A DNA stretch of 36,751 nt from Pusillimonas sp. T2. Its GTDB lineage: Bacteria > Pseudomonadota > Gammaproteobacteria > Burkholderiales > Burkholderiaceae_B. A program made the position numbers and the translations under genes. The notes beneath the pieces are model-generated. The model saw only the letters and a list, made by a program, of their open reading frames with translations, did no database searches and was not told the origin of the DNA. Shown here piece by piece: positions 8,705 to 17,093 of this stretch (position 1 is the stretch's first letter; each line of letters opens with the position of its first letter). The stretch spans positions 1 through 36,751 of the forward strand of contig NZ_NIQA01000012.1 in NCBI RefSeq assembly GCF_002236805.1, written 5' to 3'.

Positions 8705-10609
8705 TCAATCAAGAATGACCATCTCTGACTCATCACCATCTTCCTCTGCTTCAAAATCCATTCCCTCTTCAGGCTCTGTACCCGTGTAAGCCTCTTTGCC
8801 AATCGCCTTTTCAATAAGTTTAAGCAGGCGCTGCTGGCGGTCCGTCATAAAGGCTTCAAAATCGTCAGTGCGTAGGAGCTTTGAATCAATCAGGTGTGAA
8901 CCTAAATAGCTGTCTAAACGTTCGCGCCCGATTGCCGGGGTTTTACTATCCCCTCCTTCTAGCTTCGCCAGATATGCTGACGGAGCAACTCCTCCGAGGA
9001 TTCGGTTAGTTCGATATGACAGAGGAGTCTTGTTAATGATGGAGTCGTAGACTGCCGGCCTAATGCCCTGCTTCTTGCACCAGTCTTGAGGAAAGATGTG
9101 GTGGATATCTACATTCTCGCCAAAGAAAACGGTGTGATCGAATTTTTGGCCAGATCGAAAATCTTGCGCCCCTTCTTTCATAAGCAAAGCGTTCATGCCT
9201 TTGTAAGCGGCAGAAAGTCGCATACGCATCGTCTTCAAGCGATCAGCACGGAAGATGGTTTCACTAACAGTGGTTGGCTCAGGGCCGCCACTCAACCAAG
9301 CGGGAACCTCGATAAAGTCTTTGGCAATTCGGGTTTCGACAGTTGAGCCATATAACTCACCGAATACCCCATTCCAGTACCAGCGGATGAGCTTAGCTCT
9401 GTAAGCTTCGTGCTCCCAATCATCTCCAATTTCAGTCAAAATCGCTGCTAGAGGCACAATCTGTGATTGATACGGCAAATCAAAAATACGGTAGATGTGC
9501 AGCATATGCAGAAATTTGGCTGCTCGCACAAAACCCTCTTCCACCTGCCTCTCGTACTTTTTGTAAGCAACAAGAGGAAGGTTCAGTAGTGCTTGCCGAT
9601 TCGCGGTGACGGCAGGCAGCTCCTTACCCTGTTTACCAGCAGACTGAGCTTCCAGCCGTCGGTCACGAGTATAAAAAAGAGAAATTGCCTGAAGGAAATC
9701 AGTGTTGCTGACTCTGGCAATGATGCCCTCTTCAGCGCCAGCTGAGCGCAACGTGCTCACAAAGCGCTGATGTCGCCCTGGGTAGTTATGGTCTCCGTAC
9801 CAGTCTCTACGTAGCTGATGGCCGTCCGCAGCATACATTGCTGTAACCAACTCAAAAGCATCCAACGGCTTGCCACCAGTGTTTACCTTTTCAAAAACAA
9901 CGCAGACAGCTTCTTTGGTGGTTGATCGGTCTAGCGAGATCACCGGTACACGGTAGTACTTGAAATTTTCCAACACCTCTCGCTTGAAGATGCGGAAAGT
10001 CTCACGCACGGAATTATGGGCATCACCCTTCCAATATTGATCGAATCCGTCTTGCCAGCGGTCCCAGTCAAAAACATGCGTAACAGGGAAAAGCAGCGCA
10101 GCATATTCATGCTCAGGCGTAGAAAGATCAAGGACCACATCACGCCCGAAGTCTTGTCGAATTTTCTTATCCTCTGGAACACCAATGATGGCTTGTTCTC
10201 TGTCGATGGTTGGGTCCAGTGCTTTATTGATGTCAATATAAAACCAACGCTTGACCTTTTTTTTCTTGGGCGTAACCGTCTCCACAACCTTATTTCGCAG
10301 TGTTACCTGATACAGCGAGGTCATGCGCTGCTGTCCATCTAGCAGAAGCGAGCGAGGAGTTTCATCTTTTGCATAAGGGGGGGCCCCTTCAATTGGACGA
10401 GGCTTAAAGTTAACATCGCCGCCAGTATCCAACGTCATTAGCGCACCCACTGGGAACGCTCGGGAAACTGAAGCAAGGAGACTTTTGATGCGATCCTCAT
10501 CCCATACCCAACTACGCTGAAAGTCAGGTAGCTGTATGACACCCCGGTCGCAGTCTTCCAGCAGCTTGTATAAGTCGTAGGGGTTTGTCTGAAAAGTCGA
10601 ACCGGCCAT
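8705..10609 (-). CDS. DUF262/DUF1524 nuclease, GmrSD-like type IV restriction protein
   Basis: A 634-residue single-chain protein. The N-terminal DUF262 domain shows IQLPDFQRSWVWD (25-37), the nucleotide-handling motif DGQQR (91-95), and FEKVNTGGKPLD (239-250). The C-terminal DUF1524 domain carries the HNH-type motif DIHHIFP (501-507) with downstream Asn526/Lys527 and RTNR (533-536). In GmrSD and relatives, the DUF262 part senses nucleotide/DNA state and the HNH part cuts modified phage DNA. A good GGAGAC ribosome site precedes the ATG. It is likely the first gene of the defence run read towards hsdM. It could protect against phages whose modified DNA escapes the type I enzyme. The acidic tail (residues 610-634) is typical of the family. 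Confidence 0.88.
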   Translation of the reverse strand: MAGSTFQTNPYDLYKLLEDCDRGVIQLPDFQRSWVWDEDRIKSLLASVSRAFPVGALMTLDTGGDVNFKPRPIEGAPPYAKDETPRSLLLDGQQRMTSLYQVTLRNKVVETVTPKKKKVKRWFYIDINKALDPTIDREQAIIGVPEDKKIRQDFGRDVVLDLSTPEHEYAALLFPVTHVFDWDRWQDGFDQYWKGDAHNSVRETFRIFKREVLENFKYYRVPVISLDRSTTKEAVCVVFEKVNTGGKPLDAFELVTAMYAADGHQLRRDWYGDHNYPGRHQRFVSTLRSAGAEEGIIARVSNTDFLQAISLFYTRDRRLEAQSAGKQGKELPAVTANRQALLNLPLVAYKKYERQVEEGFVRAAKFLHMLHIYRIFDLPYQSQIVPLAAILTEIGDDWEHEAYRAKLIRWYWNGVFGELYGSTVETRIAKDFIEVPAWLSGGPEPTTVSETIFRADRLKTMRMRLSAAYKGMNALLMKEGAQDFRSGQKFDHTVFFGENVDIHHIFPQDWCKKQGIRPAVYDSIINKTPLSYRTNRILGGVAPSAYLAKLEGGDSKTPAIGRERLDSYLGSHLIDSKLLRTDDFEAFMTDRQQRLLKLIEKAIGKEAYTGTEPEEGMDFEAEEDGDESEMVILD

Positions 10610-10932
10610 CTGAGTCTCCGCGATAGATTGGCCGATTATTCTGATCGCCTAATTATGAGAGGCAAGAACAGGCGGCACGCATCTATATAAATGAAACCAT
10701 ATGCTACCACTGGCCCTGTTGAGGTTGTACCGAGGCAAAGGGTGAATGTAGGAGTAGCCCAAGTTCCTAATAAAACAAGCAGGTAGCAGCTTTCGGCCAC
10801 AACCCGCCGTTCAGCAAGCTCGTTGGGCAAAAAGCACCCCTGAGACGATTGCACCGCGTATTCCAGATTTTCTCACTCATATATCACCCCCTGGAGTACC
10901 CACCAGTCTGACGCAATTCGCCAGGAGCATCA
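10610..10932. other. Intergenic region between the defence island and the element remnant
   Basis: About 320 bases between the divergent DUF262 gene and the small ORF at 10933. Reading frames here lack ribosome sites and protein-like composition. It contains a degenerate 28-base repeat copy (10786-10813) related to the one at 1778-1805. Promoters for both flanking genes must lie here, but none is clear. Confidence 0.5.
10786..10813 (+). repeat. Degenerate intergenic repeat, copy B
   Basis: Core GCAGCTTTCGGCC and end GCCGTTCA, same orientation as copy A. It lies just outside the right end of the defence island. Confidence 0.5.
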
Positions 10933-11190
10933 ATGAATCAAAGCCCCTCCCCTCCTCAGCCCAACACCCCTTTTCGTGTTCGTCCTCCTGACCCCATCGA
11001 CAAGATCACCGGAAAACATGGCCAGCTGCATGCCCTGCCGACCAGTCTTCATGCCGATGGTCTTGATAACTTCCTCGGTCTCTCCCCAGAACTTCAAAAC
11101 AACTTGCTGTGGCTGGCGGCCGAACTCACCCAGAACATCAGAGGTACGGTCACGCAGTTGCCCTACCCCACTCCATGCCGCTCCGCCTGA
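10933..11190 (+). CDS. Small protein of unknown function, remnant of an integrative element
   Basis: An 85-residue protein I do not recognise. It has a proline-rich N-terminus, a DKITGKHGQL segment, and an amphipathic helix around LSPELQNNLLWLAAEL (residues 50-65). There is no membrane segment or signal peptide. Support that it is real: an AGGAG ribosome site 6 bases before the ATG (10923-10927), and a strong intrinsic terminator 26 bases after the stop. Its plus-strand neighbours (zinc-ribbon protein, DUF932 remnant) are of the kind carried by integrative conjugative elements, so it may come from the same source. Confidence 0.6.
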   Translation: MNQSPSPPQPNTPFRVRPPDPIDKITGKHGQLHALPTSLHADGLDNFLGLSPELQNNLLWLAAELTQNIRGTVTQLPYPTPCRSA

Positions 11191-11215
11191 CCTGTTCACA
11201 CTTCCTACTCGTACT

Positions 11216-11247
11216 GGCCCTAGAGTTCACCCTCTGGGGCCTTTTTT
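11216..11247 (+). terminator. Intrinsic terminator after the small ORF
   Basis: A 10-bp stem (arms 11216-11225 and 11232-11241, one G-T wobble) with a 6-base loop is followed directly by six T (11242-11247). This is a textbook rho-independent terminator on the plus strand. Confidence 0.85.
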
Positions 11248-11278
11248 ATGCCGCCTTCCCTATCCAAGGATTATCAGC

Positions 11279-11656
11279 ATGACAACACCACCCAACCAAA
11301 ACGCGTCTGACTTTATCTATCGTTCGAACAGACCAGCTAGGTGCCCGCTGTGCGAATCACCCAAAACCCGACTCAAGAATCACGGCAAAAAACTAGGTGG
11401 AGCGCTCGGTACCTGCGCTGGCGTCTTCAGTGCGCTGGCCGGTGCCAAAAAGGGTGCCAGTATCGGCGCCTTCATGGGGCTTCGCGCGATGGCCTCATCA
11501 ACGCCCCTTAACGGGGTTTCGGCTGCAGTACTCGGTGCCCTGGCAGGCGGTACAGTGGGCTGTGCAGCAGGTGCTGCGTTGGGTCAAGCCGTAGACGAAA
11601 CAATGCTGAACAACCACATGTGCCGCACGTGTGGCCACACCTTTCAAACCTTTTGA
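11279..11656 (+). CDS. Split zinc-ribbon protein with glycine-rich hydrophobic core
   Basis: A 125-residue protein. I chose the ATG at 11279 because AAGGA lies just upstream; longer frames lack support. The N-terminus carries CPLC (residues 22-25) and the C-terminus CRTCGH (115-120), together one four-cysteine zinc ribbon. Between them, residues about 38-105 are two hydrophobic glycine/alanine-rich stretches of glycine-zipper type (GGALGTCAGVFSALAGA; VLGALAGGTVGCAAGAALG), so the protein probably sits in a membrane with both cysteine pairs on the same side. Such proteins occur as accessory cargo in conjugative elements. Function unknown. Confidence 0.7.
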   Translation: MTTPPNQNASDFIYRSNRPARCPLCESPKTRLKNHGKKLGGALGTCAGVFSALAGAKKGASIGAFMGLRAMASSTPLNGVSAAVLGALAGGTVGCAAGAALGQAVDETMLNNHMCRTCGHTFQTF

Positions 11657-11679
11657 ACTTTTTCGTATGGAGAACCGCT

Positions 11680-11915
11680 ATGGCTCACCTCGTCGAACAA
11701 ATGGCCGACGTCGGCCAACCACCTCGCCATGGCTTAGGCAAGCAACTCAGTCCAAACCAGCTGAGGTCTGGCAGCAGCAAGCCGGAATGAACTGGGACAT
11801 CAAAGAAGCCCCCGTTCAGTTCATGGATAGCGTTGACGCCACTCAATCACGCCTGATCACCTTCCCACAAAGCAAAGTGCTGTAGCGCACCGACACCTGC
11901 ACACCCCTATTCACT
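11680..11915 (+). pseudogene. Decayed DUF932 (phage/plasmid-like protein TIGR03299) gene
   Basis: The gene starts well: GGAG 7 bases before an ATG at 11680 and the family's typical N-terminus MAHLVEQMADVGQPPRHGLG. Near 11760 the frame shifts by one base, and the family match continues in another frame (AEVWQQQAGMNWDIKEAPVQF). A TAG at 11883-11885 then interrupts QSKVL, where relatives read a tyrosine. Similarity fades by about 11915, far short of the usual 250-400 residues. The gene is clearly dead. DUF932 proteins are standard cargo of conjugative elements and plasmids, which dates this stretch as an old element remnant. Confidence 0.75.
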
Positions 11916-11933
11916 CTGGTTTATATTGTTCGA

Positions 11934-11956
11934 GGTGACTTGGTCACTATTTTTTC
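11934..11956 (+). terminator. Possible short terminator after the DUF932 remnant
   Basis: A short stem (11934-11939 with 11943-11948, one wobble, 3-base loop) is followed by ATTTTTTC. It is small and may be chance. It lies just ahead of the VOC gene and could insulate it. Confidence 0.35.
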
Positions 11957-11982
11957 TTTCAAATATTTTGGGAGTAGCGTCT

Positions 11983-12579
11983 ATGAAAAGATTCACCATG
12001 GCTACCGTATGCACGGCCTTGTTGTTGTCCTTCAGCAGCGTTTGGGCTTCTGACGGCAAAGCCATTCCGGGTGTTCGCGGCATCGACCACATCGGCTTTA
12101 CCGTACCCGATATCGAGCAAGGCGTTACTTTTTTTCGTGATGTACTAGACTGCACCGAGGTAATGAGGTTTGGTCCATTCAGTGACGATAAAGGTACTTT
12201 CATGCAGGACCTTGTCAATGTCCATCCTCGCGCTGTCCTTCATCAGATCGCAATGATGCGCTGCGGTAATGGCTCAAATATCGAGTTATTCCAGTACAGT
12301 TCGCCAGACCAAAAGAAAGAATTGCCCCGAAACAGTGATTATGGCGGAGCTCACATTGCCTTCTATGTTGAAGATATTGCGGCTGCTGTAGAGAAGGCGA
12401 AGGCCCTTGGGTTGAAGACCTTTATGGGGCCTTTCGAACTTAAAGAAGGCCCAGCGGCCGGCCAATCTATCAACTACGTGCTGACCCCCTGGGGCATGCA
12501 TGTTGAACTGATCAGCTACCCCAATGGCATGGCCTACGAAAAAGATGCAAAAACACGGCTCTGGTCACCAGAGCGCTGA
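11983..12579 (+). CDS. Exported VOC (glyoxalase/dioxygenase superfamily) protein
   Basis: I place the start at 11983, giving 198 residues, because a GGGAG site lies 8 bases upstream and the sequence then begins with a clean signal peptide (MKRFTMATVC..., cleavage after VWA about residue 22). The mature part is a VOC fold. IDHIGFTVPD (34-43), IELFQY (100-105), HIAFYVED (124-131) and HVELISYP (173-180) supply the candidate metal ligands His36, Glu101, His124 and Glu175. The protein should therefore be a periplasmic metal-dependent enzyme. The substrate is unknown; dioxygenase, lyase or resistance roles all occur in the superfamily. A signal peptide on a VOC protein is unusual. Confidence 0.8.
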   Translation: MKRFTMATVCTALLLSFSSVWASDGKAIPGVRGIDHIGFTVPDIEQGVTFFRDVLDCTEVMRFGPFSDDKGTFMQDLVNVHPRAVLHQIAMMRCGNGSNIELFQYSSPDQKKELPRNSDYGGAHIAFYVEDIAAAVEKAKALGLKTFMGPFELKEGPAAGQSINYVLTPWGMHVELISYPNGMAYEKDAKTRLWSPER

Positions 12580-12604
12580 AAAGCCCATTAATTCATGTGA
12601 GGCC

Positions 12605-13408
12605 TCAAAAGTCATAAGACAGACCGGCAGTCATCATTGTACTGCGACTGCCGTCTGTTTTCCTCCAGTTGGGCGAGACCATGACCCCCAGGCCAACTTG
12701 CACGTCTTTAATCGGCGTATAACTGATGCCAAACTGACCAAACGGGGTGTACTTCCCTGTATCGTCGGTATTTGTGGCTGCGCCCAGGCTCACCCCCAAA
12801 GACCACTGTTCATTAAGCACCCAAATGGGTGCCACTGAAACGCTCCAGAGATGTCGGCGAGGCTCGTCTTCTATTGAGCGGGAATAACGGTTACCCGAGT
12901 ACCCCACATTAAAATGCAGCTCGTAGTCACTCGACACGTATGAGCTGATCCAGATCAGCTCAAAGTTGGTTTTTGCCGAGCCAAGCCCCTTAGCCTCGCT
13001 TCTTTGGCTGACAGGCAATATCAATGAGGGCATGAGTGCAAAACTCCATCCGCGATTCTGGTCACCCGCAAAGAGCCACTGTGCACCCACTTGGGTGTTT
13101 TGCCAGCCAGCATACGGATTACCTTGACGCGCTTTGTTTATAAATACGTCAAGGTTGTCTGTAACGCCATACGTGTACGACCAAAGCAGCGTATTGGACG
13201 CGTCGGTTGTGACCTCCATTTCATCGCCGGCATCATTTAAAACAATGGCACGATCTTTTTGGTACGCGAAACTCATCTCGATTTCGCTTTTCCCTTTGCC
13301 TTCGGTATCTGCATCGTCAAAATCAAAGGGAAAAAAGGCGTTTGCGCTACACGGCAAAACTAAACAAGCCAATAAGGCCCAACGCCTTGGCAACACAGTG
13401 AATCGCAT
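12605..13408 (-). CDS. Outer-membrane beta-barrel protein (phenol MetA-type transporter family)
   Basis: A 267-residue protein with a signal peptide (cleavage after SANA, residue 24), alternating amphipathic strands throughout and a terminal phenylalanine (LSYDF), the outer-membrane insertion signal. Its layout matches the family annotated as 'transporter' or MetA pathway of phenol degradation, whose members are thought to be channels for hydrophobic compounds. It is convergent with the VOC gene (25 bases between stops). No strong ribosome site precedes the ATG. Confidence 0.75.
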   Translation of the reverse strand: MRFTVLPRRWALLACLVLPCSANAFFPFDFDDADTEGKGKSEIEMSFAYQKDRAIVLNDAGDEMEVTTDASNTLLWSYTYGVTDNLDVFINKARQGNPYAGWQNTQVGAQWLFAGDQNRGWSFALMPSLILPVSQRSEAKGLGSAKTNFELIWISSYVSSDYELHFNVGYSGNRYSRSIEDEPRRHLWSVSVAPIWVLNEQWSLGVSLGAATNTDDTGKYTPFGQFGISYTPIKDVQVGLGVMVSPNWRKTDGSRSTMMTAGLSYDF

Positions 13409-13561
13409 GTTTGTCTTTCAAGATGAAATAAGCTGCCGGCTTTTCTAGACCACGCCATCCTGAACCGACAACGTGCTTCATGTCCCCAAAATCGAGCACT
13501 TCATTATTTTGCGCGTAGTTTACCTAAGCAGTATCCGTTCGGGGATCTTAATGAGTGCCGC

Positions 13562-14566
13562 TCAAACCACTTTAGTCGAAGCACTGGCAACCCTAATCAC
13601 CCCCTGCTGCACTGTTGATTCGGGCAATGTCGTGTGCGGGGTGCGGTCAAGGTCGAAGCGGAACACATCAGGTCGATCGTAATGGCCGGCTCCGTCGGCA
13701 AAGTACTTCGCAAAAGCAATCATCGATAAATCCAGATCGGCAAAAATAACCGCCTCGGTATCGCGGTGCGGCTCGGCCAACCACTTACCATTCGGCCCCA
13801 TAAAGCCGCTGATCCCGCCACCCACCGTAGGTGCATCTGGGCCAGCCGGCACTGCCAAGCGCTCCACCATCTCTTCAGAAATACGCCCTTGCACCACGAT
13901 CACATAAGTTTGCGCGCAAATTGCGTGGGCTGCTGCCAACGTGGTGGCATAGTGATTGAAATCGCCTGCATTCGGATCAGCATGGGTAGCATTGATAGCC
14001 GGCCACGACGCGACGTGAATCTGCTCGCCCATCGCTGTAAGTGCGTGGCGCGCCAGGCTCATCGTGTGTTCAAAACAAATCAACCCGCCAACCCGCGCAA
14101 AACCCGTATCCACCACAAACAAATCGCGGCCGTCGCCCTGGCCCCACACGGTACGCTCGGCATTGGTAGGATGCAGCTTGCGGTGCTTCGCTACTAAACG
14201 CCCCTCGGGCGAATACCACGCCATGGTGTTGTACAAGGTGCCACCGTCACGCTCGTTAACCCCCAAACTTACCCAGACCCCCGCCTCGCGAGCAGCCGCC
14301 GCAATCGCATCCGATTGCGGGCTGGGCAGCTCAATGGCATTACGATACAACTCGGCAAAAAACGGCGCGGCATACTTTGTTGTGTGCGACCAGATCCAGT
14401 ACGGATAGCCCGGCAAAAACGTTTCAGGGAAGGCAACCAAGCGTGCTCCACCCGCCGCAGCTTCGTGAATAAACTCGACCGCCCGCCGCACACCGGCTTC
14501 CAGGTTCAAAAAAGGCGCTGCTGCATGCACAGCTGCCACACGAACGGTCTCGAACGAAGTCGTCAT
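13562..14566 (-). CDS. Nitrilase (aliphatic/aromatic nitrilase group)
   Basis: I chose the start at 14566, giving 334 residues, because GGAG lies 6 bases upstream and the family begins close to this point; the frame extends 38 codons further without support. The catalytic triad is present: Glu48 (FPETFLPGYP), Lys130 (KHRKLHPTNAER) and Cys164 (GLICFEHTM). The extended motif WGQGDG (141-146) separates it from simple amidases and marks a true nitrilase, which hydrolyses R-CN to acid and ammonia without cofactors. The residue after the cysteine is Phe where most nitrilases have Trp (CWEH). It is divergent from the spermidine-synthase-like gene across 188 bases. Confidence 0.88.
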   Translation of the reverse strand: MTTSFETVRVAAVHAAAPFLNLEAGVRRAVEFIHEAAAGGARLVAFPETFLPGYPYWIWSHTTKYAAPFFAELYRNAIELPSPQSDAIAAAAREAGVWVSLGVNERDGGTLYNTMAWYSPEGRLVAKHRKLHPTNAERTVWGQGDGRDLFVVDTGFARVGGLICFEHTMSLARHALTAMGEQIHVASWPAINATHADPNAGDFNHYATTLAAAHAICAQTYVIVVQGRISEEMVERLAVPAGPDAPTVGGGISGFMGPNGKWLAEPHRDTEAVIFADLDLSMIAFAKYFADGAGHYDRPDVFRFDLDRTPHTTLPESTVQQGVIRVASASTKVV

Positions 14567-14754
14567 TAAAGTCTCCTGAGCAAGTTGGGTTAAATGCAAA
14601 AACAGGCGTACCGTTACCATACAGTATGCGGCATCGCAGACGTGCAAACCGTAGCAAGCCCCAGTGGGGGGGTCAAGCAATTTCGAACAACGTGTACGGC
14701 GCCTATTTGACGAACACCGGCACTAACTAATACTCCGCAAAAAAGCGACTTTTC

Positions 14755-15486
14755 ATGGTAAATATTGTTGAACTCGACGGCGTGCGTAGCATGCATTTCG
14801 GCACTGCCGCCGTACAAGGCACAATGCGCATCGACCAGCCCAATTCGATCGAGCTGGAGTACGTTCAACAAATGATGATGTGGCTACTGTTTCGCGACAA
14901 CGCCGCACATATTGTTCAGCTTGGCCTGGGCGCAGCGGCGCTAACAAAATTTTGCTACCACCACCTTGCGCCCTCAAGAATCACAGCAGTCGAGCTCAAC
15001 CCTGAAGTCATTCAGGCATGCCGAAGCCACTTCGCGTTACCAAACGACGACGACCGACTGAAGGTTTTAAGCATGGATGCGGCAGATTACGTCACAGATT
15101 TTTCGCGACGCCGCTCGGTCGATATTTTGCAGGTTGATTTATACGATGCAAAAGCACATAGCCCAGTTCTTAGCTCTGAAGCCTTCTACGGGGCCTGCGC
15201 AAATATCCTGTCACGCACAGGCATGATGACCATAAACCTGTATTGCGACTGGCCTGAACACCTTGCGCACATTCGGATGATCGAAAACGCCTTCCCTGCC
15301 GTCGCCTGGTTACCTGAAGTCCACGATGGCAATATGGTAGCTATTGCCTTTAAACAGCCACCGTCAATCGATTTTGACGCGCTTTACGCACGCGCCGAAG
15401 ATGTTTCTGCCGCATTCGGCCTGCACGCACAAAGCTGGGTTGCAGGGCTTTACAGCTGGATGAGCCAGGACATCGGGGAAGCATAA
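14755..15486 (+). CDS. Spermidine synthase-like methyltransferase-fold protein
   Basis: A 243-residue protein. The Rossmann motif HIVQLGLGAAALTKF (residues 52-66), the acidic ITAVELNPEVI (76-86) and VDILQVDLYDA match the polyamine-synthase (SpeE-like) group. The N-terminal beta domain of classic SpeE is shortened (about 45 residues), as in many bacterial SpeE-like proteins annotated only by similarity. It could be an aminopropyltransferase or a SAM-dependent methyltransferase; the sequence alone does not decide. It is a single gene ending at a strong terminator. The ribosome site is weak. Confidence 0.75.
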   Translation: MVNIVELDGVRSMHFGTAAVQGTMRIDQPNSIELEYVQQMMMWLLFRDNAAHIVQLGLGAAALTKFCYHHLAPSRITAVELNPEVIQACRSHFALPNDDDRLKVLSMDAADYVTDFSRRRSVDILQVDLYDAKAHSPVLSSEAFYGACANILSRTGMMTINLYCDWPEHLAHIRMIENAFPAVAWLPEVHDGNMVAIAFKQPPSIDFDALYARAEDVSAAFGLHAQSWVAGLYSWMSQDIGEA

Positions 15487-15539
15487 GCCGCAGATGTAAT
15501 GACCCTGCGGAACCAGTACAGTTCGTGAGGCTAATGCAG

Positions 15540-15570
15540 GATTGAAGCGCCTCGGGGCGCTTCAATCTTT
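15540..15570 (+). terminator. Intrinsic terminator after the spermidine synthase-like gene
   Basis: A perfect 12-bp stem (15540-15551 with 15556-15567) with a TCGG tetraloop is followed by TTT and a T-rich run. It ends the plus-strand gene and, lying between convergent stops, may also stop minus-strand transcripts. Confidence 0.8.
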
Positions 15571-15578
15571 GATTTTCA

Positions 15579-17081
15579 CTACTTATACAGACGCATCACC
15601 CGTCGCCACCCAATACGCACGCCGGCCAGTGTCACCGCCAGCCCGCCCAGGCTCAGCACCATGATGACAAGGTCGCGAAGCGGCCCCGTACGCAGCAGGC
15701 CCGGCGTATCCCAACTATGAAGAAAGTAAAACAGCCAACGGCCAGTTCGCTGCGAGGTATCCAGGCTGGTTACCACAGCGCCCGTTTGCAGGTCGATATA
15801 CACGCGCGTGCGCCCCGGGTCGGCAAAGTCTACGCGTAACGCGGGCAAGCCCAACTGACGTGCGCCGTTCATGGCCTCGGCATGCCGCCGGTAATAATAG
15901 GCATCGTCTACACGCAGTACTTCGTTGCCGATCAAGGGATACGAAAACAGCTGGGCGGCCGCAGCCAGTGCTTGGGCAGCAGGCCATGACAGGCTGACAG
16001 CCAAACCGCCCTGCCCATCGTCGCGCACCAGACGGGTATGCGCCTGTCGGTCGTATGCCAGTACATACGTTTCGGCATTCAGGCTTCGCCAGTGCAGTTC
16101 GACCGGCAAAAAGCCGGACTGGTGCAAGGTCTGAATGACGCGTGAAGGCTGTGCAAGCGGCCCGGCAGGTAAGCTGCCACCACCGTAGTACGCGACGAGG
16201 TTGGGCTTTATGTGTTTAGGCGAGAATATGCCCAGAGGGTTCATGGACATCAGGCCGCTGAATATCCAGGCCAGGATCACGCCTCCGAAAAGCAACCCTG
16301 CAATATGATGCCAACGCATCCATGGCTCCCGATACGGAGTGCGAGCCCCTGTTTTGTAGCGGCCGTTAAAACGCCAGCGCCACACGCCGACGACACAACC
16401 CGACAACGCGCTGACGGTGCACAAGGCCGATAACCCAATGACTAGCCAGGACCAGATCGGGTCGACCGAGCCGTCTTTGAACATATAGAGCCAGTGCAAC
16501 CAGGCCCCCACGTAACTCCAGCGTTGCTGGGACAAAGGCGCATCGAGGACCACCTGACCGGTAACTCCGGACACATACAACGTGCCCGGAAGGGGACCGT
16601 CTACGGAAATGCGGTGCAATGGCCGATGCGCATCGAGACTGCGTGCATGCGTCCAGCGATCTTCATCGATAGCGTCGTCGTAGCGCAATGTCGCATTCGG
16701 CAAAAATACCGCCGCCTGTGCCAATGCGCGCTCGGGCGTGACAGGGCCCAGGCGCTGTCCATCCCGGGCGCTATAGGCTAAAACGCCCTTCCCCGCGTTG
16801 CCCAACACATAAGCAGGCGTGTCGGCAATAACCGTCAGAACAACGGCGGCGTCACCGACGAAGCGGTCGTCCGGCAAGGTATCCAGCGTCACACAGCATT
16901 CGGTCACCGACAACTCGGGCGACGCGGCCAGGCGCTCCCAAGGGGTGAGCTTGGGATAACCGACGAAAAGCATGACGATGCCGCTGACAAACCAAAGCGC
17001 CATCAGCATGCACCCGACCACACCCGTCCATCGATGCACCAGATACGTCAGGCGCTTTGTACGGGCCATCAGATTCATCAT
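15579..17081 (-). CDS. PepSY-associated membrane protein (iron-uptake type, PiuB-like)
   Basis: A 500-residue inner-membrane protein. An N-terminal helix follows the family motif LVHRWTGVVGC (residues 14-24). Further membrane helices lie around 205-235, 270-295 (HHIAGLLFGGVILAWIFSG) and 467-490, with large PepSY-type periplasmic regions between. Conserved histidines at helix ends (HRW, WHH, LHSWD) suggest haem or metal binding. Relatives sit beside siderophore receptors and are thought to reduce or help release imported iron. The start lies 12 bases after the receptor gene, so they form an operon. Confidence 0.85.
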   Translation of the reverse strand: MMNLMARTKRLTYLVHRWTGVVGCMLMALWFVSGIVMLFVGYPKLTPWERLAASPELSVTECCVTLDTLPDDRFVGDAAVVLTVIADTPAYVLGNAGKGVLAYSARDGQRLGPVTPERALAQAAVFLPNATLRYDDAIDEDRWTHARSLDAHRPLHRISVDGPLPGTLYVSGVTGQVVLDAPLSQQRWSYVGAWLHWLYMFKDGSVDPIWSWLVIGLSALCTVSALSGCVVGVWRWRFNGRYKTGARTPYREPWMRWHHIAGLLFGGVILAWIFSGLMSMNPLGIFSPKHIKPNLVAYYGGGSLPAGPLAQPSRVIQTLHQSGFLPVELHWRSLNAETYVLAYDRQAHTRLVRDDGQGGLAVSLSWPAAQALAAAAQLFSYPLIGNEVLRVDDAYYYRRHAEAMNGARQLGLPALRVDFADPGRTRVYIDLQTGAVVTSLDTSQRTGRWLFYFLHSWDTPGLLRTGPLRDLVIMVLSLGGLAVTLAGVRIGWRRVMRLYK

Positions 17082-17093
17082 GATGCCCCAGAC

